Source: Lachnospiraceae bacterium (GTDB taxonomy: Bacteria > Bacillota > Clostridia > Lachnospirales > Lachnospiraceae). From it: a stretch of DNA of 51,620 bases. The stretch is taken from NCBI GenBank assembly GCA_900766915.1, contig CAAFXE010000394.1:1-51620 (forward strand), given 5' to 3'. How positions within the stretch are numbered: the first letter of the stretch is position 1; each line of letters starts with the position of its first letter. Below the pieces are notes generated by a model. The model ran no database searches and was not told where the DNA came from. It saw only the letters and a program-made list of their open reading frames with translations. Both the position numbers and the translations under genes were made by a program. Below are positions 16,305-24,771 of the stretch, piece after piece.

Positions 16305-18356
16305 TTACGGCTCGATGATGTTGAACGGGTTGGTTCCGGTGATAGGGAACTGGTTCATATTATCCATCATCAGTGTCAGCAGTTCAGCCTTTCCCTCTAC
16401 CTTGACGGCTTGAGCCACTGTTTCCTGATTATTGGTCAGGATGGCAAAGAGAGCGTTCTTTGGACAGGTGATGGAGATATCCGCTGCATCGGACAGCGTA
16501 TCTGCATACACCAGTATTACGCCATTTTTCACGCGGAGCATGTGCTGCTCGCCTACGTCGGGCAGTGATACGTTCATGATGAAGTCATAGTCAGCCAATG
16601 CCTGTTTGTCCATTACAATAGCCATATAGTCAAACAGCAGGGGTGCGGAAAGTGCTTTGATCATGGAGCCGGTGCTCTTGGTTGAATCGGTGAAATTGGC
16701 ATTGCCATAGCGCAGTTCCTGTGCGGCAGTCAGATATTCATTGCGCCACGGTCCGGATTCTGCCTGATAGCCCAGCTGCTCCAGTGCATCGGCGCACAGC
16801 AACCGAGCATCGGTGTTCGTCGGGTCGGCAAAAACGATAGTGTTGGTGACTTCGGCAACCCACTGGTACTCACCCTTGTCAAAATCCGCCTTAGCCATCT
16901 GCAGCACCTTGTCGGTATCGCCGAGATACTCCACCCACTTCTTCGCACTATCGCTGGGAGTGAGAGGATTGAGGTTTACAGGATTGCTATCATACCAGCC
17001 CATAAATTTCTGATAGACTGCCTTGGAGTTGTGTGCCACCGTGCCGTAGTACTGGCGGGTATACCAGATCTTATTGAGGGTTTCTGGCAACTCGATCATG
17101 TTGGAGATTTCATCACTCGTGTATCCCTGATTGATATAGGTCAGAGTTTGATCGTTTATGTATTTATACACTGCCGCGGTATTGACCATGTAATCGTTCA
17201 CGATTTGATTGCCCCAGTGCGGCCAGTTGTGGGACTGGAAGCTGACTGCAACATCCTTACCGTAAAGGGAGATTGCCTCGGTCAAGTAACCTGCCCATGC
17301 CGCTCCGTCGCGCACTTCAGCACCGCGCAGAGTGTAGAGGTTGTGGAGTGTTCCGTTACAGTTTTCTGCCAACCAAAGTGCTTTGTGCTGAGGCAGCCAT
17401 GTGTTCATTTCCGCAGGTGCTTCGGTGCCGGGAGTTAACTGGAACTCCAGTTCAACGCCGTCAATGACCATCTTTTCACCGGTTTCCCGGATCTCATAGC
17501 TGGGAGTAAGGAATGACACCGTGCCTGTGGACTGCCCCATGCCAATGCCCTGTGCCAGTTTGCCGTTCACACCGGGGGTCAAAAGCACACCGTACTGATA
17601 ATTGGTGCGGCGTCCCATTCCTTTGCCGGCATAGACATTTTCCTTGACAGAATGTTCGGTAAAACCCTCGGGGGTAATGACAGGAATCTTGCCGCTGGCA
17701 AGCTGCTCCTCGATGGATTGCGATGAGTCCGCCTTGTCCTCCTCAGCCATAATACCGGTAATACCTCCGAAATGGTCGGCGTGAGAATGAGAAATGATGA
17801 CGGCCTTGACAGGAAACTTGCCCAAATTTTTCTCTATCAGCTGCATTGCCGCCTGACTGCATTCCACGCTCATCAGTGTGTCGAAGACGATCCAGCCTGT
17901 GTCGCCCTTGACAACAGTGAGATTGGCCATGTCGTAGCCCCGTACCTGATAGATGCCTTCGCAGACCTCAAAAAGTCCGTAGACATGATTGTTCTTCGTG
18001 TTTTCCCACAGGCTGGGATTCACGCTGTCGGGAGCCTTTTCGTAGTCGTCCAAAAAGGCATAGGCTTCCTGACTCCAGATGATGTTTCCATCCTCGTCCT
18101 TCAGTTCCAGTGTTTCCGGCGCATCGATCAGGCCGCGTGTTGCGAACTCATATTCCTGTTTATCGTTGAAATCAAGCTGATCATAAACTGCGGCATTTGT
18201 CTTAGCCGTAAAATCTGTGGCAGGCTTGACTTCGGTATTCAATCCGAGATTTCTTTTTTCTGAGTTCTCTTCTTTGTTCCCTGTCTGTGCGCAGGCTGTA
18301 CAGAATAACAGCAGTGTCACTGCAAGAAAAATGGTTGTGATTCGTTTCATGAACAT
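16305..18356 (-). CDS. Lipoprotein alkylsulfatase (SdsA1/BDS1-type metallo-beta-lactamase fold)
   Basis: The 683-residue protein has a lipoprotein signal (MKRITTIFLAVTLLLFCTAC). Its MBL core carries HxHxDH as SHSHADHFGG near residue 187. The alkylsulfatase-specific segment LAENCNGTLHNLYTLRGAEV supplies further metal ligands, and SFQSHNWPHWGN supplies the late His. A helical dimerisation domain follows, then an SCP2-like C-terminal domain (about 555-680). Enzymes of this type hydrolyse primary alkyl sulfates such as dodecyl sulfate to alcohol and sulfate. The length is close to that of SdsA1 (about 660). The lipobox places it outside the membrane. It is the last gene of the TetR, DUF1254, alkylsulfatase operon. 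GGAGG precedes the start; ATG 18350 is an alternative. True substrates in this host are unknown. Confidence 0.85.
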   Translation of the reverse strand: MFMKRITTIFLAVTLLLFCTACAQTGNKEENSEKRNLGLNTEVKPATDFTAKTNAAVYDQLDFNDKQEYEFATRGLIDAPETLELKDEDGNIIWSQEAYAFLDDYEKAPDSVNPSLWENTKNNHVYGLFEVCEGIYQVRGYDMANLTVVKGDTGWIVFDTLMSVECSQAAMQLIEKNLGKFPVKAVIISHSHADHFGGITGIMAEEDKADSSQSIEEQLASGKIPVITPEGFTEHSVKENVYAGKGMGRRTNYQYGVLLTPGVNGKLAQGIGMGQSTGTVSFLTPSYEIRETGEKMVIDGVELEFQLTPGTEAPAEMNTWLPQHKALWLAENCNGTLHNLYTLRGAEVRDGAAWAGYLTEAISLYGKDVAVSFQSHNWPHWGNQIVNDYMVNTAAVYKYINDQTLTYINQGYTSDEISNMIELPETLNKIWYTRQYYGTVAHNSKAVYQKFMGWYDSNPVNLNPLTPSDSAKKWVEYLGDTDKVLQMAKADFDKGEYQWVAEVTNTIVFADPTNTDARLLCADALEQLGYQAESGPWRNEYLTAAQELRYGNANFTDSTKSTGSMIKALSAPLLFDYMAIVMDKQALADYDFIMNVSLPDVGEQHMLRVKNGVILVYADTLSDAADISITCPKNALFAILTNNQETVAQAVKVEGKAELLTLMMDNMNQFPITGTNPFNIIEP

Positions 18357-18373
18357 AATTATCCTCCTTTTTT

Positions 18374-19747
18374 TTAAGATTCACAGATACCAGGCGATTG
18401 CCATGTATCCAATGCGTTCATATCCGGCATATAGATTCTCATAAACAGATGAAATTCTCCGTCAGAAACAGGCAGCCAGTTGGAAACATTCTCAGGGGCT
18501 TCCTTCGACAGGACAATATCCAGTGTGCCGTCTGCATTCAGTTTGAAATCAGAACGATCGTTTATGCAGTAGCGATCGATGGGATTGTCAATGAGAAAAT
18601 CATCCTCTCCGTATGCGGTCACTGACCAAAAACCACCCGCCATCGTTGGGGGAAGTGTATCAAAGTGAAGTGTATATGTCTTTTCGCCGGTCAACGTCTT
18701 ACCGCTTTCATCCACTGTGGTTTTGGGATAAATCGCCACATCCACCGTGTTGGCTCCCAGTCCCACCAGTGCGACCATAGCGCGGTAGGTATATTCTGTC
18801 CCAAAATCCCCGATGGGCTTGCCGTAGTAAATCCACTGACCAAGCTGTTGTGCATAATTTGCTCCGTCAGAAGCAAGTGTGGTACGCAACTGCTGAAGCA
18901 TCTGCGTCCATCGATCGGCTGCATCCTCACCTAAGATGGAAGCATCAAAGGTCATGCCGGCTCCCACATTGATGGCGGACAGTGTTTTCAACAGGTTTTC
19001 GTCAGCGTCAGCGGGCGGATTAGCAAGCATCAGTGCATTTGCAGTATTGAAAAATTCTTCCGGCGTCATAGAAAGAACCTTGTTTACAGGAACAAAGTCA
19101 TTTTCCACTGTATAGGTTCCCTTTGGTGCAGTATATTCCCCTTCCTGCCCGTAGGCTGAAAAGGGAAGAAGCCGCATCTGCTCCTGAATGGCATAGACAT
19201 TAGTAAGATCCTCGCTTCCGGAAAGTACGATACGGGCAATAGTCCACACAGTTGCTGTAGGTACATCCACACGCGTTACATTGTCGGGCAAATCGCCTTC
19301 CCAGCCTGGAAGCGTGATGGCGTATACGCCCGCTTTATCCAGCACAGCGGCGGTGTTAGTCCAGGCGTCCAGAAGCTGTACATTGCAGAAACGATCTGCT
19401 TCCGGAAGAACATAGATCATGGGTTCTTTACTGATATCGAGCCATGCCTGCGAATAGACCGTATCGACATTCGGCGTCACGACTGTACGAAAAGAAGCGT
19501 CCGCCAGATTTTTCGCATGGTTGAATTGATTGACGGGCGCGCGACCGGACAATGTTCCTTCTGTATTAGTGGACAATGTTTTGGTTGCATCTGTAAGAAC
19601 CAGCGGGAACGCATAGATATACGCATCGTTGACCAGTTCCCACACGGTGTCTGTGTCCGGCTCTGTTTTGTTAAATGAGCAGGCGGAAAGAAATCCGCAG
19701 GAAAGCAGTATGAGTGCCGTAAGCAAAATAGCTAGTATCTTTTTCAT
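18374..19747 (-). CDS. DUF1254/DUF1214 lipoprotein
   Basis: The 457-residue lipoprotein (signal ILLTALILLSCGFLSAC) has an N-terminal DUF1254 region. Visible in it are 'NDAYIYAFPLVL', 'NQFNHAKNLADASFRTVVTP', NVDTVYSQAWLDIS and YVLPEADRFCNVQLLDAWTN. A C-terminal DUF1214 region has FDTLPPTMAGGFWSVTAYGE, DNPIDRYCINDRSD and NWLPVSDGEFHLFMRIYMP. The reaction is not established for this two-domain family; the paired jelly-roll-like domains suggest an enzyme or ligand-binding role. It is more familiar from Proteobacteria and Actinobacteria, so a copy here could be transferred. It lies 17 nt upstream of the alkylsulfatase and 10 nt downstream of the TetR gene, so the three are co-transcribed. Confidence 0.85.
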   Translation of the reverse strand: MKKILAILLTALILLSCGFLSACSFNKTEPDTDTVWELVNDAYIYAFPLVLTDATKTLSTNTEGTLSGRAPVNQFNHAKNLADASFRTVVTPNVDTVYSQAWLDISKEPMIYVLPEADRFCNVQLLDAWTNTAAVLDKAGVYAITLPGWEGDLPDNVTRVDVPTATVWTIARIVLSGSEDLTNVYAIQEQMRLLPFSAYGQEGEYTAPKGTYTVENDFVPVNKVLSMTPEEFFNTANALMLANPPADADENLLKTLSAINVGAGMTFDASILGEDAADRWTQMLQQLRTTLASDGANYAQQLGQWIYYGKPIGDFGTEYTYRAMVALVGLGANTVDVAIYPKTTVDESGKTLTGEKTYTLHFDTLPPTMAGGFWSVTAYGEDDFLIDNPIDRYCINDRSDFKLNADGTLDIVLSKEAPENVSNWLPVSDGEFHLFMRIYMPDMNALDTWQSPGICES

Positions 19748-19757
19748 ATAGACCCCC

Positions 19758-20339
19758 TTAATTTTCTTCTATTGTGGACTTATTTCTCTTTGCAAGCCTC
19801 AACAGTTCCTTTTTTACGGATTCGATCTGCGGATCAAACAGCGCTCGCTCAGCAAAGATCATGTAGTTGTTGATGGCAAGGATCGAAAGGTGAATAAACG
19901 GTTCAACTTCGTCCTTCGTACAGCCAAGAATCTCCGCAATTTTGTCTGTGTAATAGGGATATCTTGCTGCAAGCCGAACAAGAGAAGGCTTTATCTGTTC
20001 TTCATATTCGTGCGACACGCATACGCTGACCAGAAAGCGCATAGTCGGCGACATTTTGTCTGCCAGTGTGCCAAGGCGATCCAGCATGCTTCTGATATCG
20101 CTGATATCTTCAATTACAATGTCGAACGCACTTTTTTCAATCCGATTGATTGCTTCCTCGGCACATGCAAGAACGATCTCTTCTTTGGTGGAAAAATAAT
20201 AATATATACCTCCGTTTTGTAGATTTGCCGCTGTACAGAGGTCTTTTGTCGTGGTGACGGTCAACCCCCTTTCGACAAAACAGTCAAGGCAGACACCGAC
20301 GATTTCCTTTCGTTTTTCATTTTTCTTATCTTCGTTCAT
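19758..20339 (-). CDS. TetR/AcrR-family repressor
   Basis: The product of about 193 residues has a standard TetR N-terminal domain, including 'FVERGLTVTTTKDLCTAANL' and NGGIYYYFSTKEEIVLACAE. An alpha-helical ligand-binding domain follows. The start is set at the ATG at 20339 (MNEDKKNEKR) because GGAG lies upstream. A longer frame up to 20399 would begin upstream of the promoter -10 (20381-20386), so it cannot be the translated start. TetR proteins are released from their operator by a small ligand. A TCAAGC-N4-GCTTGA operator overlaps this gene's promoter, which implies autoregulation of the DUF1254/alkylsulfatase operon. Confidence 0.88.
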   Translation of the reverse strand: MNEDKKNEKRKEIVGVCLDCFVERGLTVTTTKDLCTAANLQNGGIYYYFSTKEEIVLACAEEAINRIEKSAFDIVIEDISDIRSMLDRLGTLADKMSPTMRFLVSVCVSHEYEEQIKPSLVRLAARYPYYTDKIAEILGCTKDEVEPFIHLSILAINNYMIFAERALFDPQIESVKKELLRLAKRNKSTIEEN

Positions 20340-20380
20340 GTAGTAATCTCCGTTCCCGATTGGTTTTGATATTGTAATGC

Positions 20381-20409
20381 AGTATAGCATGTAGTACAAA
20401 ATAAATCAA
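20381..20409 (-). promoter_or_regulatory. Promoter of the tetR, DUF1254, alkylsulfatase operon
   Basis: Read on the minus strand, TTGATT (20409-20404), a 17-bp spacer and TATACT (20386-20381) form a good vegetative promoter. Its transcript would start near 20374, about 35 nt before the chosen ATG. Confidence 0.75.
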
Positions 20410-20421
20410 GCGCTTGCTTGA
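20406..20421. promoter_or_regulatory. TetR-type operator overlapping the -35 element
   Basis: TCAAGC (20406-20411) and GCTTGA (20416-20421) are perfect arms with a 4-bp centre; the inner 10 bp CAAGCGCTTG is itself palindromic. It shares four bases with the -35 box. Confidence 0.75.
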
Positions 20422-20525
20422 AAAAATATACGGCGTTGAAGAAGATAGATGTCCATATTTTTCCATACAATGTTTTGAAGTACGAAAGATTATCATAACA
20501 ATAGCTTAAGAGTTTCTAAAGTCTA

Positions 20526-20553
20526 TTGCACTTGGAAAAAGATGTGATATTGT
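20526..20553 (+). promoter_or_regulatory. Possible promoter of the MacAB-like operon
   Basis: TTGCAC (20526-20531) and TATTGT (20548-20553) are 16 bp apart upstream of the ABC ATPase gene. Both boxes are imperfect, so this is tentative. Confidence 0.4.
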
Positions 20554-20595
20554 AATTTTGGAAATCAGAGGAATTATTAGTTTGGAGGAAAGAAA

Positions 20596-21300
20596 TTGAA
20601 TGCTTTGGTAGAAGTAAAGGATATCTGTAAGATATATAATCCCGGGGAAAATGAAGTGCGGGCTCTGGACCACGTCAATCTCTCCATAGAAAAGGGAGAA
20701 TTTGTAGCGATTATTGGTCAGTCGGGTTCCGGAAAGTCCACGCTGATGAATATGCTGGGATGCCTGGATGTGCCAACCTCGGGTCAGTATTACTTAAACG
20801 GGAAGGATGTTTCCACTTTAAGTGACAATGAGCTTTCGGATATCAGAAATGTGGAGATTGGTTTTATTTTTCAGGGCTTTAACCTGATTGGAAATCTGAC
20901 GGCAAAGGAAAATGTGGAATTGCCTCTCATTTACCGGGGTGTAGGAAAAAAAGAGCGGGAAAAACTGGCCTTGGAGGCTCTGGAAATGGTGGGCTTATCC
21001 CATCGAATCCATCACAGACCCAATGAAATGTCAGGAGGACAGCAGCAAAGAGTGGCCATTGCCAGAGCCATTGCGGCAAAGCCCCCGGTCATTCTGGCAG
21101 ATGAACCTACGGGAAATCTGGATTCTGCTTCCAGTGAAGAAATTCTTCAGATATTAAAGGAGCTTCACAAAGGGGGAAGGACAGTGATCCTGATCACCCA
21201 TGACAATGGGATTGCAGCCCGGGCAAAGAGGATCATCCGTATTATGGATGGACGGGTAGAATCAGATTATATCAATTCCACATGGAAAGAGGAGGAGTAA
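20596..21300 (+). CDS. ABC transporter ATPase, MacB/LolD-type
   Basis: The 234-residue ATPase has Walker A GQSGSGKST, a FQGFNLIGNLTAKENVELP Q-loop region, signature MSGGQQQRVAIARA, Walker B VILADEPTGNLDS and switch His in LITHDN. This is the MacB/LolD/FtsE class that powers permeases with a large extracellular loop. Translation appears to start at TTG 20596, because GGAGG lies 7 nt upstream and no in-frame ATG is close. The adaptor and permease follow within 2 bp each, forming a three-gene efflux or lipoprotein-extrusion operon. The substrate is unknown; antimicrobial peptide or macrolide-like export is typical of the class. Confidence 0.9.
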   Translation: MNALVEVKDICKIYNPGENEVRALDHVNLSIEKGEFVAIIGQSGSGKSTLMNMLGCLDVPTSGQYYLNGKDVSTLSDNELSDIRNVEIGFIFQGFNLIGNLTAKENVELPLIYRGVGKKEREKLALEALEMVGLSHRIHHRPNEMSGGQQQRVAIARAIAAKPPVILADEPTGNLDSASSEEILQILKELHKGGRTVILITHDNGIAARAKRIIRIMDGRVESDYINSTWKEEE

Positions 21301-21301
21301 T

Positions 21302-23089
21302 ATGTTTCATTTACATAAAAAAGAGAAAACAGAAGTGACAAATCAGTTGGAGAATACAACAGAAATTGTAGAAACAAAGAAGAAAAAAGAGAGAATCCCT
21401 CTGACAAAAGAGCAAAAGAAAAAGAGAAGAAACAAAATTCTCATAGGAACGGTTGCAATCGTAGTTGTGGCAGCTGTGGTGCTTCCAAAAGTTTTTGCAC
21501 CGGAGGTACTGCCTACAGTCAATGTGGTGCAGGTGACAGCCGGGGATGTGGTGCAGATGATCGAAGGCAGCGGTACGGTGAAATCAGAGGAAGTAAAGAC
21601 TTATTTCTCCCCTGTTTCTGCCACGGTGGAAAATTGTCAGCTGAAGGTAGGGGATCTGGTGGAAACCGGGGATCTGCTCCTTACATTTGATGAGAAGGAA
21701 CTGGAGCAGCTTTATAAGCAGGCAGAGCTTACCGGTAGTGTGGCAAATTACGGATATCAGGATGCCATCACCAAAAATCAGGAGACAGAATCAGAATATC
21801 AGCGTTCCTCTCAGACGTTGAAAGAGATCAAAAAAGACCTGGAAGCGGAAAAGGACGAAAATGAGCATGTTCAGGATCGCATCGTAGAATATACGGGAAA
21901 ACAGTCAGATGTGGCCCTTCGCATCAGCCAGTATCAGGCAGTTGCAGCGGATGCCCTGTTAAAGATTGAGGATGCAATACGGGAAAAACAGGAGGCACTG
22001 GCATTAAAAACCCAGTTAGAGCAGCAGCTGGCTACTCAGGGAGGAGGTACACAGGGCGGTACAGATGCCGGACAGCAGGACGAATCCGGTGGAACCTCCG
22101 GACAGACTTCTAATGAAACAGCGACTGCAGAGGGAGGAACAACCACAGAATCCGGAGCAGGTACAGATACTTCATCAGACATACAGACTCAGATTGACGC
22201 TGCAAATGTAAGGATTGCTGCTGCGGAGCAGATCATCGCATCCCAGCAGCCGGTTCGTGATCAGGCCTTAGCTGAAATCGAAAAACTTCAAAAGGAGCAA
22301 AAATCCATCAATGAAAAGCTGAATGGTTATGAAGACCGCCTGAAAGCATCCAACGAGCAGATGCAGGAGCTTCAGACCAGTCAGGCAAAGGAAGAAAGCA
22401 TCAAAGATTCTTCCAAAGCATCCATTCTTTCTACGGCAGCAAAGCAGCAGCTGGCGGCAAATAACAGCCTGAGCAGCCTGGAGGTTCTGATGACTAAAGA
22501 AGATATCACCGAAGGAAAGAAGGGAATCAAAGCTGAATTTCCGGGTGTCGTGATGGAAGTCAGTACGGTGTCCGGTGGACCTGCAGCAAAGGGTGTCAGT
22601 CTGTTTACCGTGGCAAGCAATGAGAAGGTTGTAGTAGATATGTCAGTGACCCGTTATGATCTGGAAAAGCTGGAGGTTGGACAGAATGCAAAAATTACTC
22701 TGGCAGGAAAGAACTATGAGGGGACTGTCAGCAGGTTGAGCCGTCTCGCAGCAGAAAATGCCAAGGGAACTCCGGTAGTCAGTGCAGAAATTCAGATTGA
22801 AAATCCGGATGATAGTATCTATCTTGGTCTGGAAGCCAAGGTAAAGGTAGAGGGACACAAGGCAGAGAATGTTCTCATTGTTCCGGTGGAAACTGTCAAT
22901 ACGGGAAAAGACGGAAGCTTCTGCTATGTCGTAGAAAATGGTGTAGTAGTTAAAAAAGAAGTAGAGACAGGTCTTTCATCTGCCAACCTCATAGAAATCA
23001 AGTCTGGTTTGAAAGCCGGGGATCAGGTCATTAAAATCGGCACAGAGCTTTTGGAAGAAGGCATGAAGGTTAATACTGTGGAGGAATAG
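21302..23089 (+). CDS. Efflux adaptor subunit (MacA/HlyD-type membrane fusion protein)
   Basis: The 595-residue protein begins with a Lys/Glu-rich cytoplasmic tail. A single TM anchor lies at about 46-62 (ILIGTVAIVVVAAVVLPKVF). A lipoyl/barrel-sandwich half motif (GSGTVKSEEVKTYFSPVSAT) follows, then a long coiled coil (about 150-380). The coil is interrupted by a Gly/Thr/Ser-rich linker at about 246-296. The second lipoyl half (GIKAEFPGVVMEVSTVSGG) and beta-barrel segments to the C-terminus complete the fold. In a Gram-positive cell it would couple the FtsX-type permease to the wall side rather than to an outer-membrane channel. The low-complexity linker inside the hairpin is longer than in classical MacA. 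Confidence 0.87.
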   Translation: MFHLHKKEKTEVTNQLENTTEIVETKKKKERIPLTKEQKKKRRNKILIGTVAIVVVAAVVLPKVFAPEVLPTVNVVQVTAGDVVQMIEGSGTVKSEEVKTYFSPVSATVENCQLKVGDLVETGDLLLTFDEKELEQLYKQAELTGSVANYGYQDAITKNQETESEYQRSSQTLKEIKKDLEAEKDENEHVQDRIVEYTGKQSDVALRISQYQAVAADALLKIEDAIREKQEALALKTQLEQQLATQGGGTQGGTDAGQQDESGGTSGQTSNETATAEGGTTTESGAGTDTSSDIQTQIDAANVRIAAAEQIIASQQPVRDQALAEIEKLQKEQKSINEKLNGYEDRLKASNEQMQELQTSQAKEESIKDSSKASILSTAAKQQLAANNSLSSLEVLMTKEDITEGKKGIKAEFPGVVMEVSTVSGGPAAKGVSLFTVASNEKVVVDMSVTRYDLEKLEVGQNAKITLAGKNYEGTVSRLSRLAAENAKGTPVVSAEIQIENPDDSIYLGLEAKVKVEGHKAENVLIVPVETVNTGKDGSFCYVVENGVVVKKEVETGLSSANLIEIKSGLKAGDQVIKIGTELLEEGMKVNTVEE

Positions 23090-23091
23090 GC

Positions 23092-24318
23092 ATGGCACAA
23101 TTAATGGAATATTTCAAGATGGCATTGGATAATATCCGAGCCAACAAGGGACGTTCGCTCCTTACCATGCTTGGTATTATCATTGGTATTTCCTCTGTCA
23201 TAATGATCATGTCCATCGGGCAGGGGGCCAAGGGAGAGATCGGAGATCAGTTAAATGCCATTGCAGGCGGGCAGATCTATGTCAGCGGAGCCTACAGTGA
23301 CAATGAGATGATCTATCTGAATACCGGTGACCTGGAGGCAATCAAAGAGATCGAAGGCGTGAAAGGAGCTACCCCTGCGGACGGAATGTCAGGAACCCTT
23401 CTCTCTCCCAGAGGTACGGAGTTTGCTGTCAGTGTTTCCACAGGAACGGAGGATCTGAAATATACCCATAATCCGGAAATGAAGTATGGAAGATATTTTA
23501 ATGATTCGGATGTAGAAGCCATGAATCTGGTAGCAGTCATCGGGGAAAATGATGCACGGAAAATTTTCGGTACAGATGATGTGACAGGACTGAGTGTGGA
23601 AATGACCATCTTTGAAACAACACAGGAAGTGACCATTATCGGTGTATTCAAAGAAAAACAGTCGGAGGGCGGTCTTATAGACAGTATGATGTATAATGGA
23701 AACAGAGTCACTCTCTACATGCCCTACACATCAAACTATGCCTTTGGATATATTTTGGATGAATTTTACGGCATCTATGTCATTGCTGAAAACGGGTACA
23801 GCAGCCGGACAGTGAGCAATGAGATTGTAAGACTTCTGGAACAGCGTTATCGGGTGCAGGGAGAGGATCAGTTCTATGTGGAGGATGCAGAAAGCCAGAT
23901 TTCCATGATCACAGATGTGCTGGATATGCTGACCGCATTTATCGCTCTGGTAGCAGCCATCGCCCTTTTGGTAGGAGGTATCGGCGTCATGAATATCATG
24001 CTTGTATCGGTGACGGAACGAACCAGAGAGATCGGCATCCGAAAAGCCCTGGGAGCCAGAACCGGCTCCATTATGCTACAGTTTCTGTCAGAATCAGCAA
24101 TCATTACCTGTATCGGCGGTATCATCGGTATCATTCTGGGCGTGTTAGGTGCCAGGGCAGTCTGCTCTTTACCTATGCTTGGATTTGAACCCCGTATCAA
24201 TGTTGCAACCATCGTTCTGGCAACCTTATTTTCCTCCTGCGTCGGAATCATTTTTGGAGTCTATCCGGCAAAAAAAGCTGCGAAATTAAGCCCTATCGAG
24301 GCATTGAGAAGAAATTAG
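23092..24318 (+). CDS. ABC transporter permease, MacB/FtsX type
   Basis: The 408-residue permease has TM1 near 22-42 (SLLTMLGIIIGISSVIMIMS). A MacB periplasmic core-like extracellular domain follows to about residue 280, then three C-terminal TMs carrying the FtsX motif MLVSVTERTREIGIRKALGA. It ends in FGVYPAKKAAKLSPIEALR. It starts 3 nt after the adaptor stop, with an AGGAATAGGC-like site. With the two upstream genes it forms a complete MacAB-like exporter. A degraded copy of its 3' end occurs at 41347-41379. Confidence 0.9.
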   Translation: MAQLMEYFKMALDNIRANKGRSLLTMLGIIIGISSVIMIMSIGQGAKGEIGDQLNAIAGGQIYVSGAYSDNEMIYLNTGDLEAIKEIEGVKGATPADGMSGTLLSPRGTEFAVSVSTGTEDLKYTHNPEMKYGRYFNDSDVEAMNLVAVIGENDARKIFGTDDVTGLSVEMTIFETTQEVTIIGVFKEKQSEGGLIDSMMYNGNRVTLYMPYTSNYAFGYILDEFYGIYVIAENGYSSRTVSNEIVRLLEQRYRVQGEDQFYVEDAESQISMITDVLDMLTAFIALVAAIALLVGGIGVMNIMLVSVTERTREIGIRKALGARTGSIMLQFLSESAIITCIGGIIGIILGVLGARAVCSLPMLGFEPRINVATIVLATLFSSCVGIIFGVYPAKKAAKLSPIEALRRN

Positions 24319-24337
24319 AAAATAATTCTCATAACTA

Positions 24338-24368
24338 TTGACTCTCTACCTGGTTCATCCTTTATTTT
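24338..24368 (+). promoter_or_regulatory. Third MerR-type promoter (19-bp spacer)
   Basis: TTGACT (24338-24343), a 19-bp spacer (24344-24362) and TATTTT (24363-24368) lie upstream of the MutS-like fragment and the merR gene. The first nine bases, TTGACTCTC, are identical to the site at 3199. This suggests autoregulation by the MerR protein encoded 390 bp downstream. Confidence 0.65.
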
Positions 24369-24393
24369 GGGTACAAAAGAAAGGAGAATCTGT

Positions 24394-24771
24394 ATGTTTG
24401 GAGCAAAAAAGAGATTGAAAAGAATGGTGGAACTCATAATAGGGGAGAAGGCAGTGTTGGCAGTGATCGATGAGATCCTGAAAGGCACCAATACAACGGA
24501 AAGGGTGGCGGCATCCAAAGCGATTCTGGAATATATCGGTCAGGCAGGATGTCTGACTCTTGTAGCAACTCATGACAATGAACTGACTGAAAATAATCTG
24601 TATGAGAATTACCATTTCTGTAGTATAATTCAGGAAAATGACATCGTTTTTGATTACCGGATACATCAGGGAAAAAGTAAAAGTTCCAATGCCATTGCAT
24701 TGCTTTCGTATTTGGAATATCCTGATCGTATTGTTGAAACAGCAAAGAGGTATTTGAATGAGAATCGGTGA
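24394..24771 (+). pseudogene. MutS-like ATPase, C-terminal fragment
   Basis: The 125-residue product keeps the Walker B and later part of a MutS-family ATPase (AVIDEILKGTNTTERVAASK, then 'LVATHDNELTE'). The terminal region with HQGKSKSSNAIALLSYLEYP and 'IVETAKRYLNE' is also present. The Walker A lysine loop, the clamp/lever helices and any mismatch-binding domain are absent. The first 15-20 residues (MFGAKKRLKRMVEL) do not look like MutS and may be the native N-terminus left after an internal deletion. It retains a ribosome binding site and a MerR-type promoter, so a short product could be made. ATPase function is not expected. It overlaps merR by 14 bp. Confidence 0.7.
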
